Below, one piece after another: positions 35,775 through 45,750 of a stretch of 64,000 bases of DNA. The position numbers and the translations under genes are program-made. Every line of letters begins with the position of its first letter. Position 1 is the stretch's first letter. A model generated the notes under the pieces. The model made no database searches. It was given only the letters and a program-made list of their open reading frames with translations, and was not told the DNA's origin. The DNA is from Flavobacterium fragile (lineage in GTDB: Bacteria; Bacteroidota; Bacteroidia; Flavobacteriales; Flavobacteriaceae), in assembly GCF_023634865.1 (NCBI RefSeq), contig NZ_JAMLJN010000002.1:372001-436000 (forward strand), in the 5' to 3' direction.

Positions 35775-37577
35775 ATGAAAAAATTGTTTTTATTAGTGTT
35801 AATTTTAGTCAGCTCATTATCCACATTTGCTCAAAAAAAAGATACACTTCAAGATGTTGTAATTAGCTCTTCTCGCATAGATTTACCTTTCAAAGAAAAT
35901 TCAAGAAGTATTCAGATAATAACTTCTGAAGACATTATGAAACTAGGTATTACTAATATAGCTGATGCATTACAACAATTAGCGGGCGTAGATGTAAGAA
36001 GACAAGGAATAAATGGGATGCAAGCCGATTTATACATTAGAGGAGGTAGTTTTGATCAAACATTACTTTTAATTGATGGAATTAAAGTTGATGATCCACA
36101 AACAGGTCACCATACCATGAACTTAGCATTACCAATTGAAGTTATTAAGAGAATTGAAGTCATTAAAGGCCCAACTGCTCGAGTTTTTGGGCAAAATGCT
36201 TTTACGGGAGCTATAAATATTGTAACAAATGATAATATAGAGAATTCTATTGTGGCTAAGATTCAAGGGGGTTCATTTGGGCAATTAATAGCAGAAGTTA
36301 CAGCTGCAGTTAACCTAGAAGATAGTAATCATGTGGTTCATTTTTCAAAGCAATTTTCAGAAGGTTATAGAAAAAATACAGATTTGGATAATACCAATTA
36401 TGTGCTGAGAAGTAAATTCAATAATTTGAAATTACCCGTTAATTTAATAGCTGCTTTTTCTGAAAGAAAGTTTGGAGCACAAAATTTTTATGGAGTTACA
36501 AGTACGACTGCTTTACCATTTGAAGTTACGCAAGCGAGTTTAATAGGAATATCTACCGAATTTAAAAAAGGAAGTTTTACTTTTAAATCAAGATTGTATT
36601 GGAGAAGAAATCAAGATGAATACGTTTTTATTAGAACAAATCCATCTTTATACAGAAATCTACACATTACAAATAAAATTGCTGGAGAATTTAATGGTTC
36701 TTACGAATCGAAGTTAGGTATCACTGGTTTTGGTCTTGAATTTTCTAAATATTTGATTCAAAGTAATAACTTAGGTGATGCTGAACGAGAAATTGCTACT
36801 TTGTTCTTAGAACATCGCTTTGAATTGTTAAATAAAGTTCTAGATATTACTCCAGGTGTTGCAGTTTCGTATTTCTCAGACTTCGATAACAAAGCTTTCC
36901 CAGGTATTGATTTAGGTGTAAAATTATCTGATAAAATTCGTCTTTATAGTAATGTAGGATATACTTACCGTGTACCAACTTATACCGATTTGAATTATTC
37001 GGATCCATCAACCATAGGAAATCCTTACTTACAAGCAGAACGAGCTTTTGCTCAAGAATTAGGATTCAAATATCAAGCAAATTCGACTAGTTTTAATTTA
37101 GCTCTTTTTAATAGAAACACAGAAAATTTCATCGATTATCGCAGAGCTACTCCTACTGATTTTTGGAAACCCGAAAATATTAATGTTCAAACAAAAGGTT
37201 TTGAATCTTCATTAAGGTATAATTATAAGTTGGGCACAACTAAAAATCAACTAAATTTAGGTTACACTTATATTGATGATAATATCGATACGGATTTAAC
37301 GTCCAAAAACGGAATTAATTCTATGAAACATCAAGTAGTTATTAATTACGATATTCAATTGTTTAAGAAATTTAGTCAGAATATTTCGTACCGTTATGTA
37401 GAGCGAGCATCAAGAGTTTCTTACAGTGTTTTCGATCTGAATACAACATTTGCAACTAAAAATATTCAGTTAACTATGTTAATTCAGAATCTTTTCAATA
37501 CAGAGTATTTTGAAAACACATTTGTTCCAATGCCAAAGGGGAATGTGTTATTTGGTATGAAGTATTTGTTTATTTAA
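35775..37577 (+). CDS. TonB-dependent outer-membrane receptor (BtuB-like)
   Basis: 600 residues. Signal peptide ending TFAQ (about residue 20), plug domain starting DVVISSSRIDLPF and continuing DALQQLAGVDVRRQG, LYIRGGSFDQTLLLIDGIKVDDPQTGHH, IEVIKGPTARVFGQNAFTGAINIV, and a 22-strand-like barrel ending IQNLFNTEYFENTFVPMPKGNVLFGMKYLFI in pieces. The transport substrate cannot be told from the sequence. There is no cobalamin riboswitch: the upstream gap is only 73 bp. The divergent MocR-type gene suggests control by an amine or cofactor-related ligand. Confidence 0.9.
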   Translation: MKKLFLLVLILVSSLSTFAQKKDTLQDVVISSSRIDLPFKENSRSIQIITSEDIMKLGITNIADALQQLAGVDVRRQGINGMQADLYIRGGSFDQTLLLIDGIKVDDPQTGHHTMNLALPIEVIKRIEVIKGPTARVFGQNAFTGAINIVTNDNIENSIVAKIQGGSFGQLIAEVTAAVNLEDSNHVVHFSKQFSEGYRKNTDLDNTNYVLRSKFNNLKLPVNLIAAFSERKFGAQNFYGVTSTTALPFEVTQASLIGISTEFKKGSFTFKSRLYWRRNQDEYVFIRTNPSLYRNLHITNKIAGEFNGSYESKLGITGFGLEFSKYLIQSNNLGDAEREIATLFLEHRFELLNKVLDITPGVAVSYFSDFDNKAFPGIDLGVKLSDKIRLYSNVGYTYRVPTYTDLNYSDPSTIGNPYLQAERAFAQELGFKYQANSTSFNLALFNRNTENFIDYRRATPTDFWKPENINVQTKGFESSLRYNYKLGTTKNQLNLGYTYIDDNIDTDLTSKNGINSMKHQVVINYDIQLFKKFSQNISYRYVERASRVSYSVFDLNTTFATKNIQLTMLIQNLFNTEYFENTFVPMPKGNVLFGMKYLFI

Positions 37578-37590
37578 GATAGATAACATA

Positions 37591-37621
37591 AAAAAAGTCC
37601 CGAAGTAATTCGGGACTTTTA
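37591..37621 (+). terminator. Terminator after the TonB-dependent receptor
   Basis: Stem AAGTCCCGAA / TTCGGGACTT with a GTAA loop and T-run; the A-run on the other side makes it bidirectional and it also faces the convergent cold-shock gene. Confidence 0.85.
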
Positions 37622-37652
37622 CTCTTTCTAGGTAATCAAAAAATACTATATA

Positions 37653-37850
37653 TTATTCGATAACTACTACCTGAGCAGCTACTTTACCTTTTCTTCCTTC
37701 TTCTTCTTCGTAACTTACGCTTTCTCCTTCATTTAGAGTTTCAACTTTCATTCCAGTTGCGTGTACGAAAATGTCTTTTCCAGTTTCATCATCAGTAATA
37801 AAACCGTAACCTTTTGATTCATTGAAGAACTTAACTTTACCTGTTCTCAT
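37653..37850 (-). CDS. Cold-shock domain protein (CspA family)
   Basis: 65 residues, single cold-shock domain. RNA-binding motifs RNP-1 KGYGFI and RNP-2 DIFVHA are intact. The ATG at 37848-37850 (MRTGKVKFF) is chosen because a possible upstream start at 37880 lies inside the promoter. The leader is only about 20 nt, so the long 5' UTR that regulates E. coli cspA is absent. Confidence 0.95.
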   Translation of the reverse strand: MRTGKVKFFNESKGYGFITDDETGKDIFVHATGMKVETLNEGESVSYEEEEGRKGKVAAQVVVIE

Positions 37851-37877
37851 TTTGTATTGTAAAAAATTAATAATTAT

Positions 37878-37907
37878 CAAAGGTATACTTATTTATTACA
37901 CAAACAA
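37878..37907 (-). promoter_or_regulatory. Promoter of the cold-shock gene
   Basis: Minus strand: TTG at 37907-37905, a 19-bp spacer, TACCTTTG at 37885-37878. The start codon lies 27 bp from the -7 box. The rest of the 210-bp gap to aspS holds only AT-rich sequence. Confidence 0.7.
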
Positions 37908-38060
37908 GAAAAAGTTAATTTTTTTTCAAAATTATTGATTATCAGTACTTTCTTTTTGTTTAAATAGAAACTTAAAATTCTTTTTTATGTTTTTATTACT
38001 AAAATCTAAAATGAATCATCAAAGATGTTAAAACAAAATTATCGATTAAAATGTAGCTTC

Positions 38061-39806
38061 TTATCTTAGTTTGATATGTAATTCTTGTAATTGTGTTTCA
38101 TCTATAGTTGAAGGAGCGTCGATCATAACATCTCTTCCCGAGTTGTTTTTAGGGAAAGCAATAAAATCACGAATCGTTTCTTGTCCACCTAAAATAGAAA
38201 CTAATCTATCCAATCCGAAAGCTAAACCTCCATGTGGTGGCGCTCCAAATTCAAAAGCACTCATTAAGAATCCAAATTGTGCTTGCGCTTCTTCTTTACT
38301 AAATCCTAATAAATCAAACATTCTTGATTGTAATTCTCTGTCGTGAATACGAATAGAACCTCCGCCAATTTCGTTTCCGTTTAATACCATATCATAAGCA
38401 TTAGCGCGAACTTTTCCTGGTTCGGTTTCAATTAATGCCATGTCTTCTGGTTTTGGCGATGTAAATGGATGGTGCATTGCATGATATCTTCCGCTTTCTT
38501 CATCCCATTCTAATAATGGGAAATCAACCACCCATAATGGAGCAAATTCGTCTGGTTTTCTCAAACCTAAACGAGTAGCAACTTCCATTCTTAATGCTGA
38601 CAATTGTGTTCTTACTTTGTTTGCATTACCCGATAAGATTAAAATTAAATCACCTGGTTTTGCATTGGTAATTTCGGCCCATTTTTTCAAATCTTCTTGA
38701 TCGTAGAATTTATCTACTGATGATTTGAAAGTTCCATCTTCTTCACATTTTACATATACCATTCCCGAAGCTCCAATTTGTGGGCGTTTTACCCAATCAA
38801 TTAAAGCATCGATTTCTTTTCTTGTATAATTTGCACAACCTGGTGCAGCGATTCCGACTACTAATTCAGCTGAATTGAATACTGGGAAATCTTTATGTTG
38901 GGCAACAGCATTTAATTCACCAAATTTCATTTCAAAACGAATATCTGGTTTGTCATTACCGTAAGTTTTCATCGCATAATCGTAAGTAATTCTTGGGAAT
39001 TTATCTACTTCAATTCCTTTGATTTCTTTAAGTAAATGACGTGTTAAACCCTCAAACATATTTAAAATGTCTTCTTGTTCCACGAATGCCATTTCACAGT
39101 CTATTTGTGTAAATTCTGGTTGACGGTCAGCGCGTAAATCTTCATCACGGAAACATTTCACAATTTGGAAATATTTGTCCATACCACCAACCATCAATAA
39201 CTGTTTGAACGTTTGTGGTGATTGAGGAAGTGCGTAAAACTGACCTTCATTCATTCTACTTGGTACTACGAAATCACGTGCACCTTCAGGAGTAGATTTA
39301 ATCAAATAAGGCGTTTCCACATCACAAAAACCTTGGTCAGAAAGATATTTTCTAACTTCCATCGATACTTTATGACGGAACAGTAAGTTGTTTTTAACCG
39401 GATTTCTACGAATATCTAAATAACGGTATTTCATACGAATGTCTTCACCACCATCGGTTTCGTCTTCGATAGTAAATGGAGGCAATTGTGCTTCGTTTAA
39501 AATCGTTAATTCAGCAACTAAAATTTCAATGTCACCCGTTGCCATATTTGGGTTTTTTGAAACACGCTCAATAACAGTTCCTTTGATTTGAATCACAAAT
39601 TCTCTTCCTAAAGATTTTGCTTTTTCAATCACAGCTTTGTCGGTTCTTTGTTCGTCAAAGATTAATTGCGTGATACCATAACGGTCACGTAAATCAACCC
39701 AAATCATAAATCCTTTATCTCTCGATTTTTGAACCCAACCTGCAAGGGTAACTTCTGTATTGATGTGTGAAGCATTTAATTCACCACAGTTATGACTTCT
39801 GTACAT
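38061..39806 (-). CDS. aspS: Aspartate--tRNA ligase
   Basis: 581-residue class IIb synthetase charging tRNA-Asp. N-terminal OB-fold anticodon domain ([24 protein letters not shown]), the catalytic core with FLQSPQ-like [17 protein letters not shown], the bacterial GAD insert domain (about 285-410), and class II motif 3 [11 protein letters not shown] near the C-terminus. Bacterial length. A -7-like box (TACATTTG, minus) is at 39823-39830. Confidence 0.98.
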   Translation of the reverse strand: MYRSHNCGELNASHINTEVTLAGWVQKSRDKGFMIWVDLRDRYGITQLIFDEQRTDKAVIEKAKSLGREFVIQIKGTVIERVSKNPNMATGDIEILVAELTILNEAQLPPFTIEDETDGGEDIRMKYRYLDIRRNPVKNNLLFRHKVSMEVRKYLSDQGFCDVETPYLIKSTPEGARDFVVPSRMNEGQFYALPQSPQTFKQLLMVGGMDKYFQIVKCFRDEDLRADRQPEFTQIDCEMAFVEQEDILNMFEGLTRHLLKEIKGIEVDKFPRITYDYAMKTYGNDKPDIRFEMKFGELNAVAQHKDFPVFNSAELVVGIAAPGCANYTRKEIDALIDWVKRPQIGASGMVYVKCEEDGTFKSSVDKFYDQEDLKKWAEITNAKPGDLILILSGNANKVRTQLSALRMEVATRLGLRKPDEFAPLWVVDFPLLEWDEESGRYHAMHHPFTSPKPEDMALIETEPGKVRANAYDMVLNGNEIGGGSIRIHDRELQSRMFDLLGFSKEEAQAQFGFLMSAFEFGAPPHGGLAFGLDRLVSILGGQETIRDFIAFPKNNSGRDVMIDAPSTIDETQLQELHIKLR

Positions 39807-39822
39807 TTCTTGAAATTTTTTG

Positions 39823-39830
39823 CAAATGTA
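39823..39830 (-). promoter_or_regulatory. Candidate -7 box for aspS
   Basis: TACATTTG on the minus strand, 16 bp upstream of the ATG; no clear -33 TTG at the expected distance. Confidence 0.45.
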
Positions 39831-39897
39831 GTAACAAATATTAATTTTATTCGTTTAATTTTAATAGATTTGAGTCAATAAATAACACTTTTAAAAC

Positions 39898-40905
39898 ATG
39901 AAAAAAGCATTCTTTTTGTTTTTTGTAGCAATTTTTTCTGGATTTGCTCAAAATACAACCAATACCGTTTCTTTAAACGTTAAAATCGCCAATAGATTTT
40001 CGGATACGATTACGATTTCTTCAGGTAGAACTTTCAAGCAAAAAGTTGGAATTAATAAGAAAGGAGAATTTCAAACTACTTTCGAAGCTTCAAAAGATGG
40101 TGGATTATATCGATTGAATGATGGAAACGAAGGAACAACAATGTTTCTTAAAAACGGTTATGATTTAACCTTAACTCTAGATACTAAAGACTTTGATGAA
40201 ACTATTGTTTACAAAGGAAAAGGTGCTAATGAAAACAATTATTTAGCTAAAAAAGCATTATCTGATGAGAAGTTTGAAATGGATTTAGAAGCATTGTTTG
40301 ATGCTGACGAAGCTACTTTTAAAGAAGCATTAGCAAAAAAGAAAGCGAATGATATTAGTATGATTGATGGTAAAGGTTTTGATGAGACTTTAGTAAAAAT
40401 GTTACGCCCTTCTTTTGATCAAGAAGAAAAATTCTTATTGGATTATTACAACCAAAAAGTTGCTGCTAAGAAAATGGAAGGAATTGCCTCTCCATCATTT
40501 GATTATGAAAACCACAAAGGTGGAAAAACTAAATTGGAAGATTTAAGAGGAAAATATGTGTATATCGATGTTTGGGCAACTTGGTGTGGACCATGTATTG
40601 CTGAAATTCCTCATTTAAAGAAAGTAGAAGAAAAATATCACGGAAAAAACATCGAGTTTGTTAGTATTTCTGTTGATACCGAAAAAGATTATGAGAAATG
40701 GAAAAAAATGGTAGTTGCTAAAGAATTAGGTGGAATCCAATTATTTGCAGACAAAAACTGGACTTCAGATTTTATAAAAGCATATGGAATTAATGCAATA
40801 CCAAGATTCATTTTAATTGGACCTGATGGAAAAGTAATCAAAGCAGATGCAGCGCGTCCTTCATCAGCATCTTTAACGGAATTATTGGATAGTTTAGTGA
40901 AATAA
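39898..40905 (+). CDS. Exported TlpA/ResA-like thiol-disulfide oxidoreductase
   Basis: 335 residues. Signal peptide to about Ala17 (FSGFAQ). Residues 20-190 form a DUF4369-like or unclassified N-terminal domain, then a thioredoxin fold at about 198-335 with the active site WATWCGPC (Cys230, Cys233) and the cis-proline region NAIPRFILI. Such proteins reduce envelope disulfides, for example in cytochrome c maturation. It stands as a single gene, closed by a terminator. Confidence 0.88.
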   Translation: MKKAFFLFFVAIFSGFAQNTTNTVSLNVKIANRFSDTITISSGRTFKQKVGINKKGEFQTTFEASKDGGLYRLNDGNEGTTMFLKNGYDLTLTLDTKDFDETIVYKGKGANENNYLAKKALSDEKFEMDLEALFDADEATFKEALAKKKANDISMIDGKGFDETLVKMLRPSFDQEEKFLLDYYNQKVAAKKMEGIASPSFDYENHKGGKTKLEDLRGKYVYIDVWATWCGPCIAEIPHLKKVEEKYHGKNIEFVSISVDTEKDYEKWKKMVVAKELGGIQLFADKNWTSDFIKAYGINAIPRFILIGPDGKVIKADAARPSSASLTELLDSLVK

Positions 40906-40931
40906 TTTTATCTAAGTAGTTATACTATTTA

Positions 40932-40962
40932 AAGCCAATACATTACGTATTGGCTTTTTTAA
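40932..40962 (+). terminator. Terminator after the TlpA-like gene
   Basis: 10-bp stem AAGCCAATAC / GTATTGGCTT, ATTAC loop, T-run. Confidence 0.88.
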
Positions 40963-41027
40963 TGTTAAGTTTTTACCTAATGTTACCAAATTGTTAAGTA
41001 AAAGTTTTTTTATTGTAAAATATATTT

Positions 41028-41035
41028 TATATTTG
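41028..41035 (+). promoter_or_regulatory. Candidate -7 box for the MORN-type protein
   Basis: TATATTTG, 33 bp upstream of the ATG; a TTG at 41013 is too close to be the -33 element. Confidence 0.4.
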
Positions 41036-41068
41036 TTACTGTAATGTTAACCTAAAAAAGAAAAGAGT

Positions 41069-41413
41069 ATGAAAAAAGTAGTAATTGCGGTAGTTTTATT
41101 GGTTTCGAGTTTGTCATTTGCACAAGAAGTAAAACCAAAATTTGAAGTGGTTGACCAAATGGTAAAAGCAACATATTATTATGATAACGGACAAGTAAAA
41201 CAAGAAGGATATTACTTAGACGGAAAATTACATGGAAAATGGGTTGCATTTAATGAAGATGGTACAAAACAATCTATCGGGGAATATAACAAAGGAGCTA
41301 AATCTGGAAAATGGTTTTTTTGGAGTGAAGATTCTTTAAGCGAAGTTGATTTTTCAGACAGCAGAATTGCAGAAGTAAAAAAGTGGTCAAAAGACGTATT
41401 AGTTAAAAACTAA
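41069..41413 (+). CDS. Exported MORN-repeat (YwqK-like) small protein
   Basis: 114 residues with a signal peptide (cut after SFAQ, about residue 19). Residues 37-85 hold two to three MORN_2-type repeats: YYYDNGQVKQEGYYLDGKLHGKWVAF and GEYNKGAKSGKWFFW. The YwqK family was first labelled antitoxin-like in databases, but exported single-domain forms in Bacteroidetes are of unknown role and there is no toxin gene nearby. Bounded by terminators on both sides. Confidence 0.8.
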   Translation: MKKVVIAVVLLVSSLSFAQEVKPKFEVVDQMVKATYYYDNGQVKQEGYYLDGKLHGKWVAFNEDGTKQSIGEYNKGAKSGKWFFWSEDSLSEVDFSDSRIAEVKKWSKDVLVKN

Positions 41414-41428
41414 TTCAATTTTAAGTAT

Positions 41429-41458
41429 AAAAAAGTCCCGATTAATCGGGACTTTTTA
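41429..41458. terminator. Bidirectional terminator between the MORN-type gene and the RND operon
   Basis: Stem AAGTCCCGAT / ATCGGGACTT with A-run and T-run flanks. Its core is shared with the terminators at 16914 and 37591. Confidence 0.88.
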
Positions 41459-41473
41459 GTTATATGCTTTATT

Positions 41474-44400
41474 TTAAATTTCGTGTTTCGGGGTAAAACC
41501 ATCCTCACTTAATTCTTTGTGAACATAATCAGCTTTCATTAATGAGTCATAATCTACTTTAACATCTCTTCCAAGTTTAACTCTAATGCTGTCAACAATA
41601 GCGTAAACTACAGGAACAACAATTAATGTTAAGAATAAAGAGGAAATCAAACCACCAATAATTACCCACGCTAAACCATTATTCATTTCGGCAGCAGCTC
41701 CTTTAGCAAGCGCAATAGGCACCATCCCAATTACCATGGCAATAGTTGTCATTAAGATTGGACGTAAACGCGCGTGGTTTGCTTGAACTAAAGCTTTGAA
41801 AGTTGTTTCTCCAGCTTCTTTTCTGTGGTTAGCAAAGTCAACCAATAAAATTGCATTTTTCGTTACCAATCCAATCAACATAATGATACCCAAAATGGTG
41901 AAAATATTAAGTGAATTGTTTGTTAATGCCAAAGCAAATAACGCTCCAATAAACGATAACGGAATTGAGAACAATACTACAAAAGGCGTTACAAAGTCAT
42001 CATATAAAGCGACCATTACCAAGTAAACTAAAATAATAGCAGCAAGTAACGCAATTCCTAAAGTACCAAAGCCTTCAGTTTGGTTTTCCATATCTCCACC
42101 CCAAACATAGTTAACTCCTGTTGGACGTTCCATTTTTGAGAATACTGTTTCCCATTCGGTTGCAATAGTACCAGATGGTTTACCTACAGATTGTGCTTCA
42201 ATCGTAACAGAGGTACTTTTGTCTCTTCTTTCTAACATGCTTGGACCTGAACTTTCAATTACCTCTGCAAATTGAGATAATTTGATTTGTTGTCCCATGT
42301 TGTTTACGAAAATCAGATTGTTTACATCATTAATGTTAGAACGATCATATTCATTGAATCTGATGTTAATATCATATTCATATTCTCCTGCTCTAAATTT
42401 TCCATCAGTATTTCCGTTGAAAGCGGTTTGCATTGTTAAACCAACTGTTTGAAGGTTTAATCCTAACGCTGCCATTTTATCACGATCCACCTGAACTTTA
42501 ATTTCAGGATTACCAGCTTCTGAAGTTAGTTTTACTTCTGATGCTCCTGGCACTTTTTTCAATTCAGCAGCTGCTTTTTGAGCAAATAACATTACATCGT
42601 CGAAATTTGGACCTGTAACAGTTAAAGCAATTGGAGCTTTATCGGCACCTAATAATCCCATAGGAACGGTTTTTACTTTAGCTCCCACCAATTCTTTTTC
42701 TAATTGACGTTTAATTTTAGCTGCATATATAAATGAGTTGTCATCACGTTTTGATTTTTCAACTAAAGAAATCAAAATTTCAGCTTTGTAAGCAGTGGAT
42801 TGTGTAGCTCCCATACCATCACTAGTTTGACCTACTGTGGTAATCATATCTACGATATTTTTATCTTTTTTTAGATAAGCTTCCGCTTTTTGAGTCATAA
42901 AATTCGTTTGCTCAATTGAAACGTCTTTTGGCATTTCAATTTGAACTAAGAATTCGCCTTTATCGGTTTTAGAGAAGAACTCTCCACCAATAAATCCACC
43001 TCCTAATAGTCCGAAAATTGAACCAAAGAAAATAACAGTAACGATTGCTAACGTTGTTTTTTTGTAATTTAAAGACCAAGTTAAAATGTCTGTTACTTTG
43101 TGAGTGAATTTATCTAGGTAGTTTTCAAAACCTAAAATAATTTTTCCAAAAAATGATTCTTTATTTAAATGCTCTAATTTTCCGTAACGTGAGAATAACC
43201 AAGGTACAATTGTAAATGAAGCTAGTAATGACAACATTGTAGCGATAATTACCGTAACACAGAATTGTGTAATGATGTTGGAAACTAATCCAGTACTCAT
43301 CGCGATTGGTAAAAATACTACCACGATAACCAATGTAATCGCAGTAACGGTAAATCCAATTTCAGCTGCACCATCATAAGCCGCACGAACTTTGTTTTTC
43401 CCCATTTCCATGTGACGGTGAATGTTTTCTAATACTACAATCGCGTCATCCACTAAGATTCCTACTACTAATGAAAGTCCAAGTAAACTCATCAAGTTTA
43501 ATGTGTATCCCATTAATGAAATTCCTATAAAAGTAGCAATCAACGAAGCAGGAATCGATACCATTACGATAGCCGCATTTCGTAAACTGTGTAAGAAGAA
43601 TAACATTACGAAGGCCACTAAAAACACGGCTAGAAATAAATCGTGCATTACGTTATCGGCAGCAGTTAAAGTAAATTCACTACTATCGTTTGCGATTTTT
43701 AATTTCAAATTCGATTTTGCGTAATCTTGTTCAATTTTAACAACCGCTTCTTTTACTTTTTTACTTACTTCTACCGCGTTAGCATCAGATTGTTTGATAA
43801 CTTGTAAAATGATGGAACCTTTTTCATTAATTCTTGAAATTTTGGTCACATCTTTTTGCGCATCTTGTACATCAGCCACATCACCTAAACGCACTTGAAC
43901 ACCATTGTTTGAAGCAACAACTAAATTACGTAACTCTTCAACAGATTTATATTTTCCAGATAAACGAATGGTTGTACTATTTTCTCTAGTCTTGATATTA
44001 CCCGTTGGGAAATCTAAATTAGAAGATAAAACCGCTTGTTGTACTTGAGGAACAGATAATCCAAAACCTTGTAATTTAGTAGCATCTAAGCTTACTTTAA
44101 TTTCTCTTTCTTCACCACCTACTAAGTTAACTTGCGCCACACCGGGAACACGAGAAACAATCGGTTGGATTTTCTTGTCTAATAAGTCGTAGAAAGCAAC
44201 TTCATCCATACTAGCAGTTGCACCGATGGTCATAATAGGTAAATCACTCAACGAGAATTTGCTTAATGATGGTGGGTCAACATCATCTGGTAAGTCTTTT
44301 AATACCGCATTGATTTTGCGTTGGGCATCGTTCAAAGAATAATCAGCATCAGCATCAGCAGTTAATGTAATCATTACTACTGATAAACTTTCATAAGACT

Positions 44401-44647
44401 TTGATTCTAATTTTTTGATGTTTTCCATAGTAGAAACCGCATCCTCAATTTTCTTGGTAACGGTATTTTCTACTTCACTTGGAGAAGCTCCAGGATAAAC
44501 AGTTGAAACGGTAACTACGTTAATCTCAAATTTTGGAATTAACTCATAACTCAACTGTTTATAACTATATAGTCCACCTAATAATAGTATCGTAAAAAGT
44601 ACGATAACCATAGAAGGTCTTTTAATTGATATATCTACAATTTTCAT
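41474..44647 (-). CDS. RND efflux pump, inner-membrane permease (HAE1/AcrB-like)
   Basis: 1057-residue proton-driven exporter with 12 transmembrane helices and two large periplasmic loops. The helix-4 proton-relay acids are in VVGILVDDAIVVLENIHR and the partner lysine in the GLVTKNAILLVDFANHR helix; the N-terminus MKIVDISIKRPSMVIVLF is typical. Drug, detergent or metabolite export is likely, substrate unknown. Last gene of the tetR-tolC-adaptor-permease operon, 28 bp after the adaptor. Confidence 0.95.
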   Translation of the reverse strand: MKIVDISIKRPSMVIVLFTILLLGGLYSYKQLSYELIPKFEINVVTVSTVYPGASPSEVENTVTKKIEDAVSTMENIKKLESKSYESLSVVMITLTADADADYSLNDAQRKINAVLKDLPDDVDPPSLSKFSLSDLPIMTIGATASMDEVAFYDLLDKKIQPIVSRVPGVAQVNLVGGEEREIKVSLDATKLQGFGLSVPQVQQAVLSSNLDFPTGNIKTRENSTTIRLSGKYKSVEELRNLVVASNNGVQVRLGDVADVQDAQKDVTKISRINEKGSIILQVIKQSDANAVEVSKKVKEAVVKIEQDYAKSNLKLKIANDSSEFTLTAADNVMHDLFLAVFLVAFVMLFFLHSLRNAAIVMVSIPASLIATFIGISLMGYTLNLMSLLGLSLVVGILVDDAIVVLENIHRHMEMGKNKVRAAYDGAAEIGFTVTAITLVIVVVFLPIAMSTGLVSNIITQFCVTVIIATMLSLLASFTIVPWLFSRYGKLEHLNKESFFGKIILGFENYLDKFTHKVTDILTWSLNYKKTTLAIVTVIFFGSIFGLLGGGFIGGEFFSKTDKGEFLVQIEMPKDVSIEQTNFMTQKAEAYLKKDKNIVDMITTVGQTSDGMGATQSTAYKAEILISLVEKSKRDDNSFIYAAKIKRQLEKELVGAKVKTVPMGLLGADKAPIALTVTGPNFDDVMLFAQKAAAELKKVPGASEVKLTSEAGNPEIKVQVDRDKMAALGLNLQTVGLTMQTAFNGNTDGKFRAGEYEYDINIRFNEYDRSNINDVNNLIFVNNMGQQIKLSQFAEVIESSGPSMLERRDKSTSVTIEAQSVGKPSGTIATEWETVFSKMERPTGVNYVWGGDMENQTEGFGTLGIALLAAIILVYLVMVALYDDFVTPFVVLFSIPLSFIGALFALALTNNSLNIFTILGIIMLIGLVTKNAILLVDFANHRKEAGETTFKALVQANHARLRPILMTTIAMVIGMVPIALAKGAAAEMNNGLAWVIIGGLISSLFLTLIVVPVVYAIVDSIRVKLGRDVKVDYDSLMKADYVHKELSEDGFTPKHEI

Positions 44648-44675
44648 ATAATCGGTTTTAAGTAAGCGTCTTTAA

Positions 44676-45743
44676 TTATTTTACAATAGAAACTTTAGTG
44701 CTATCACTTAAGTTAATTTGACCGCTAGTTACTACTACGTCTCCATTGTTTAAGCCACTCAGAATTTCAACTTTGTCGCCAAACACTCTTCCTGCCACAA
44801 CTTTTTTCATTACTGCGATGTCTTTTTCCACCACATACACTTGGTTGCTACTTACACTTCCTACAAAAGCACTTCTTGGAATTGTCATTAATTCAGGCTG
44901 TTTTCCTTCTGGCGCACCAAAAACTACAGAACCATACATTCCTGCTTTGATTTCATTATTAGGATTGTTTGTTATAGCCACTTCAATAGGGAAGTTTAAA
45001 GATGTGTCAGCTTTTGGAGCAATAAAAGTTACTTTTCCAGTGTATTCTTTATCAGGAAAAACACTTGCTTTTACTTTTACAACTGAACCAATTTTTAATT
45101 GTGCTACTTGACGCTCACTTACATTTACTTTCAGTTTTAACGAGTTTGTATTCACAATTTCGAACATTTTTGTTGGAGGCATTGCGCTTAAAATAGTTCC
45201 AACTTCAATGAATTTTTTATTGATAATTCCACCGAAAGGCGCTTTAACTCTTGTATCACCTACATTAATGTTGGCTTGAGTTAATCTAGATTTAGCGTTA
45301 ATCATGTTGATTCTAGCTTGGTCTAATTGTTGTTTTGTAACACCTCCAGTTTTGTAAGCACTTTCGAATCGGTTATAATCGTTAAGAGCATTTTGATAAT
45401 TAGCATTAGCTGTTTCTGCTTCTACATTTACAACATCACCTCTAATAATAGCGATAGTTTGGCCTTTTGCTACTCTGTCTCCTTCTTTAACTAAAATCGA
45501 AATTACTTTTCCAGAACGTTCTGCAGCCATTTCCAATTCTTGGTCAGGTGAAAAGTTTCCATTAGCAACAAAGTTATCTTCAACAGGATTTGTTCCTACT
45601 GTAGCTACACGTACAGCAACGCTACTATTTTCTTGAGCAACAATAGCAGTATCTGCTTCATTTTGTTTTTTGTTGTTCATAAGAGTTACAACAGTAGCTC
45701 CTACTAATCCTACACCTAAAACGATATAAATTATTTTTTTCAT
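44676..45743 (-). CDS. RND efflux pump, periplasmic adaptor (membrane fusion protein)
   Basis: 355 residues. N-terminal membrane anchor or signal (about 4-20), a lipoyl half-motif ISILVKEGDRVAKGQTIAII, a helical hairpin (about 105-160) and the second half TRVKAPFGGIINKKFIEVG, then beta-barrel and membrane-proximal domains. It bridges the permease and the TolC-like channel encoded on either side. Confidence 0.93.
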   Translation of the reverse strand: MKKIIYIVLGVGLVGATVVTLMNNKKQNEADTAIVAQENSSVAVRVATVGTNPVEDNFVANGNFSPDQELEMAAERSGKVISILVKEGDRVAKGQTIAIIRGDVVNVEAETANANYQNALNDYNRFESAYKTGGVTKQQLDQARINMINAKSRLTQANINVGDTRVKAPFGGIINKKFIEVGTILSAMPPTKMFEIVNTNSLKLKVNVSERQVAQLKIGSVVKVKASVFPDKEYTGKVTFIAPKADTSLNFPIEVAITNNPNNEIKAGMYGSVVFGAPEGKQPELMTIPRSAFVGSVSSNQVYVVEKDIAVMKKVVAGRVFGDKVEILSGLNNGDVVVTSGQINLSDSTKVSIVK

Positions 45744-45750
45744 TTGTTTA

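Noticed and set aside
41069..41413. Toxin-antitoxin module based on the YwqK-like protein
   Set aside because: The protein has a signal peptide and no partner toxin gene is adjacent.
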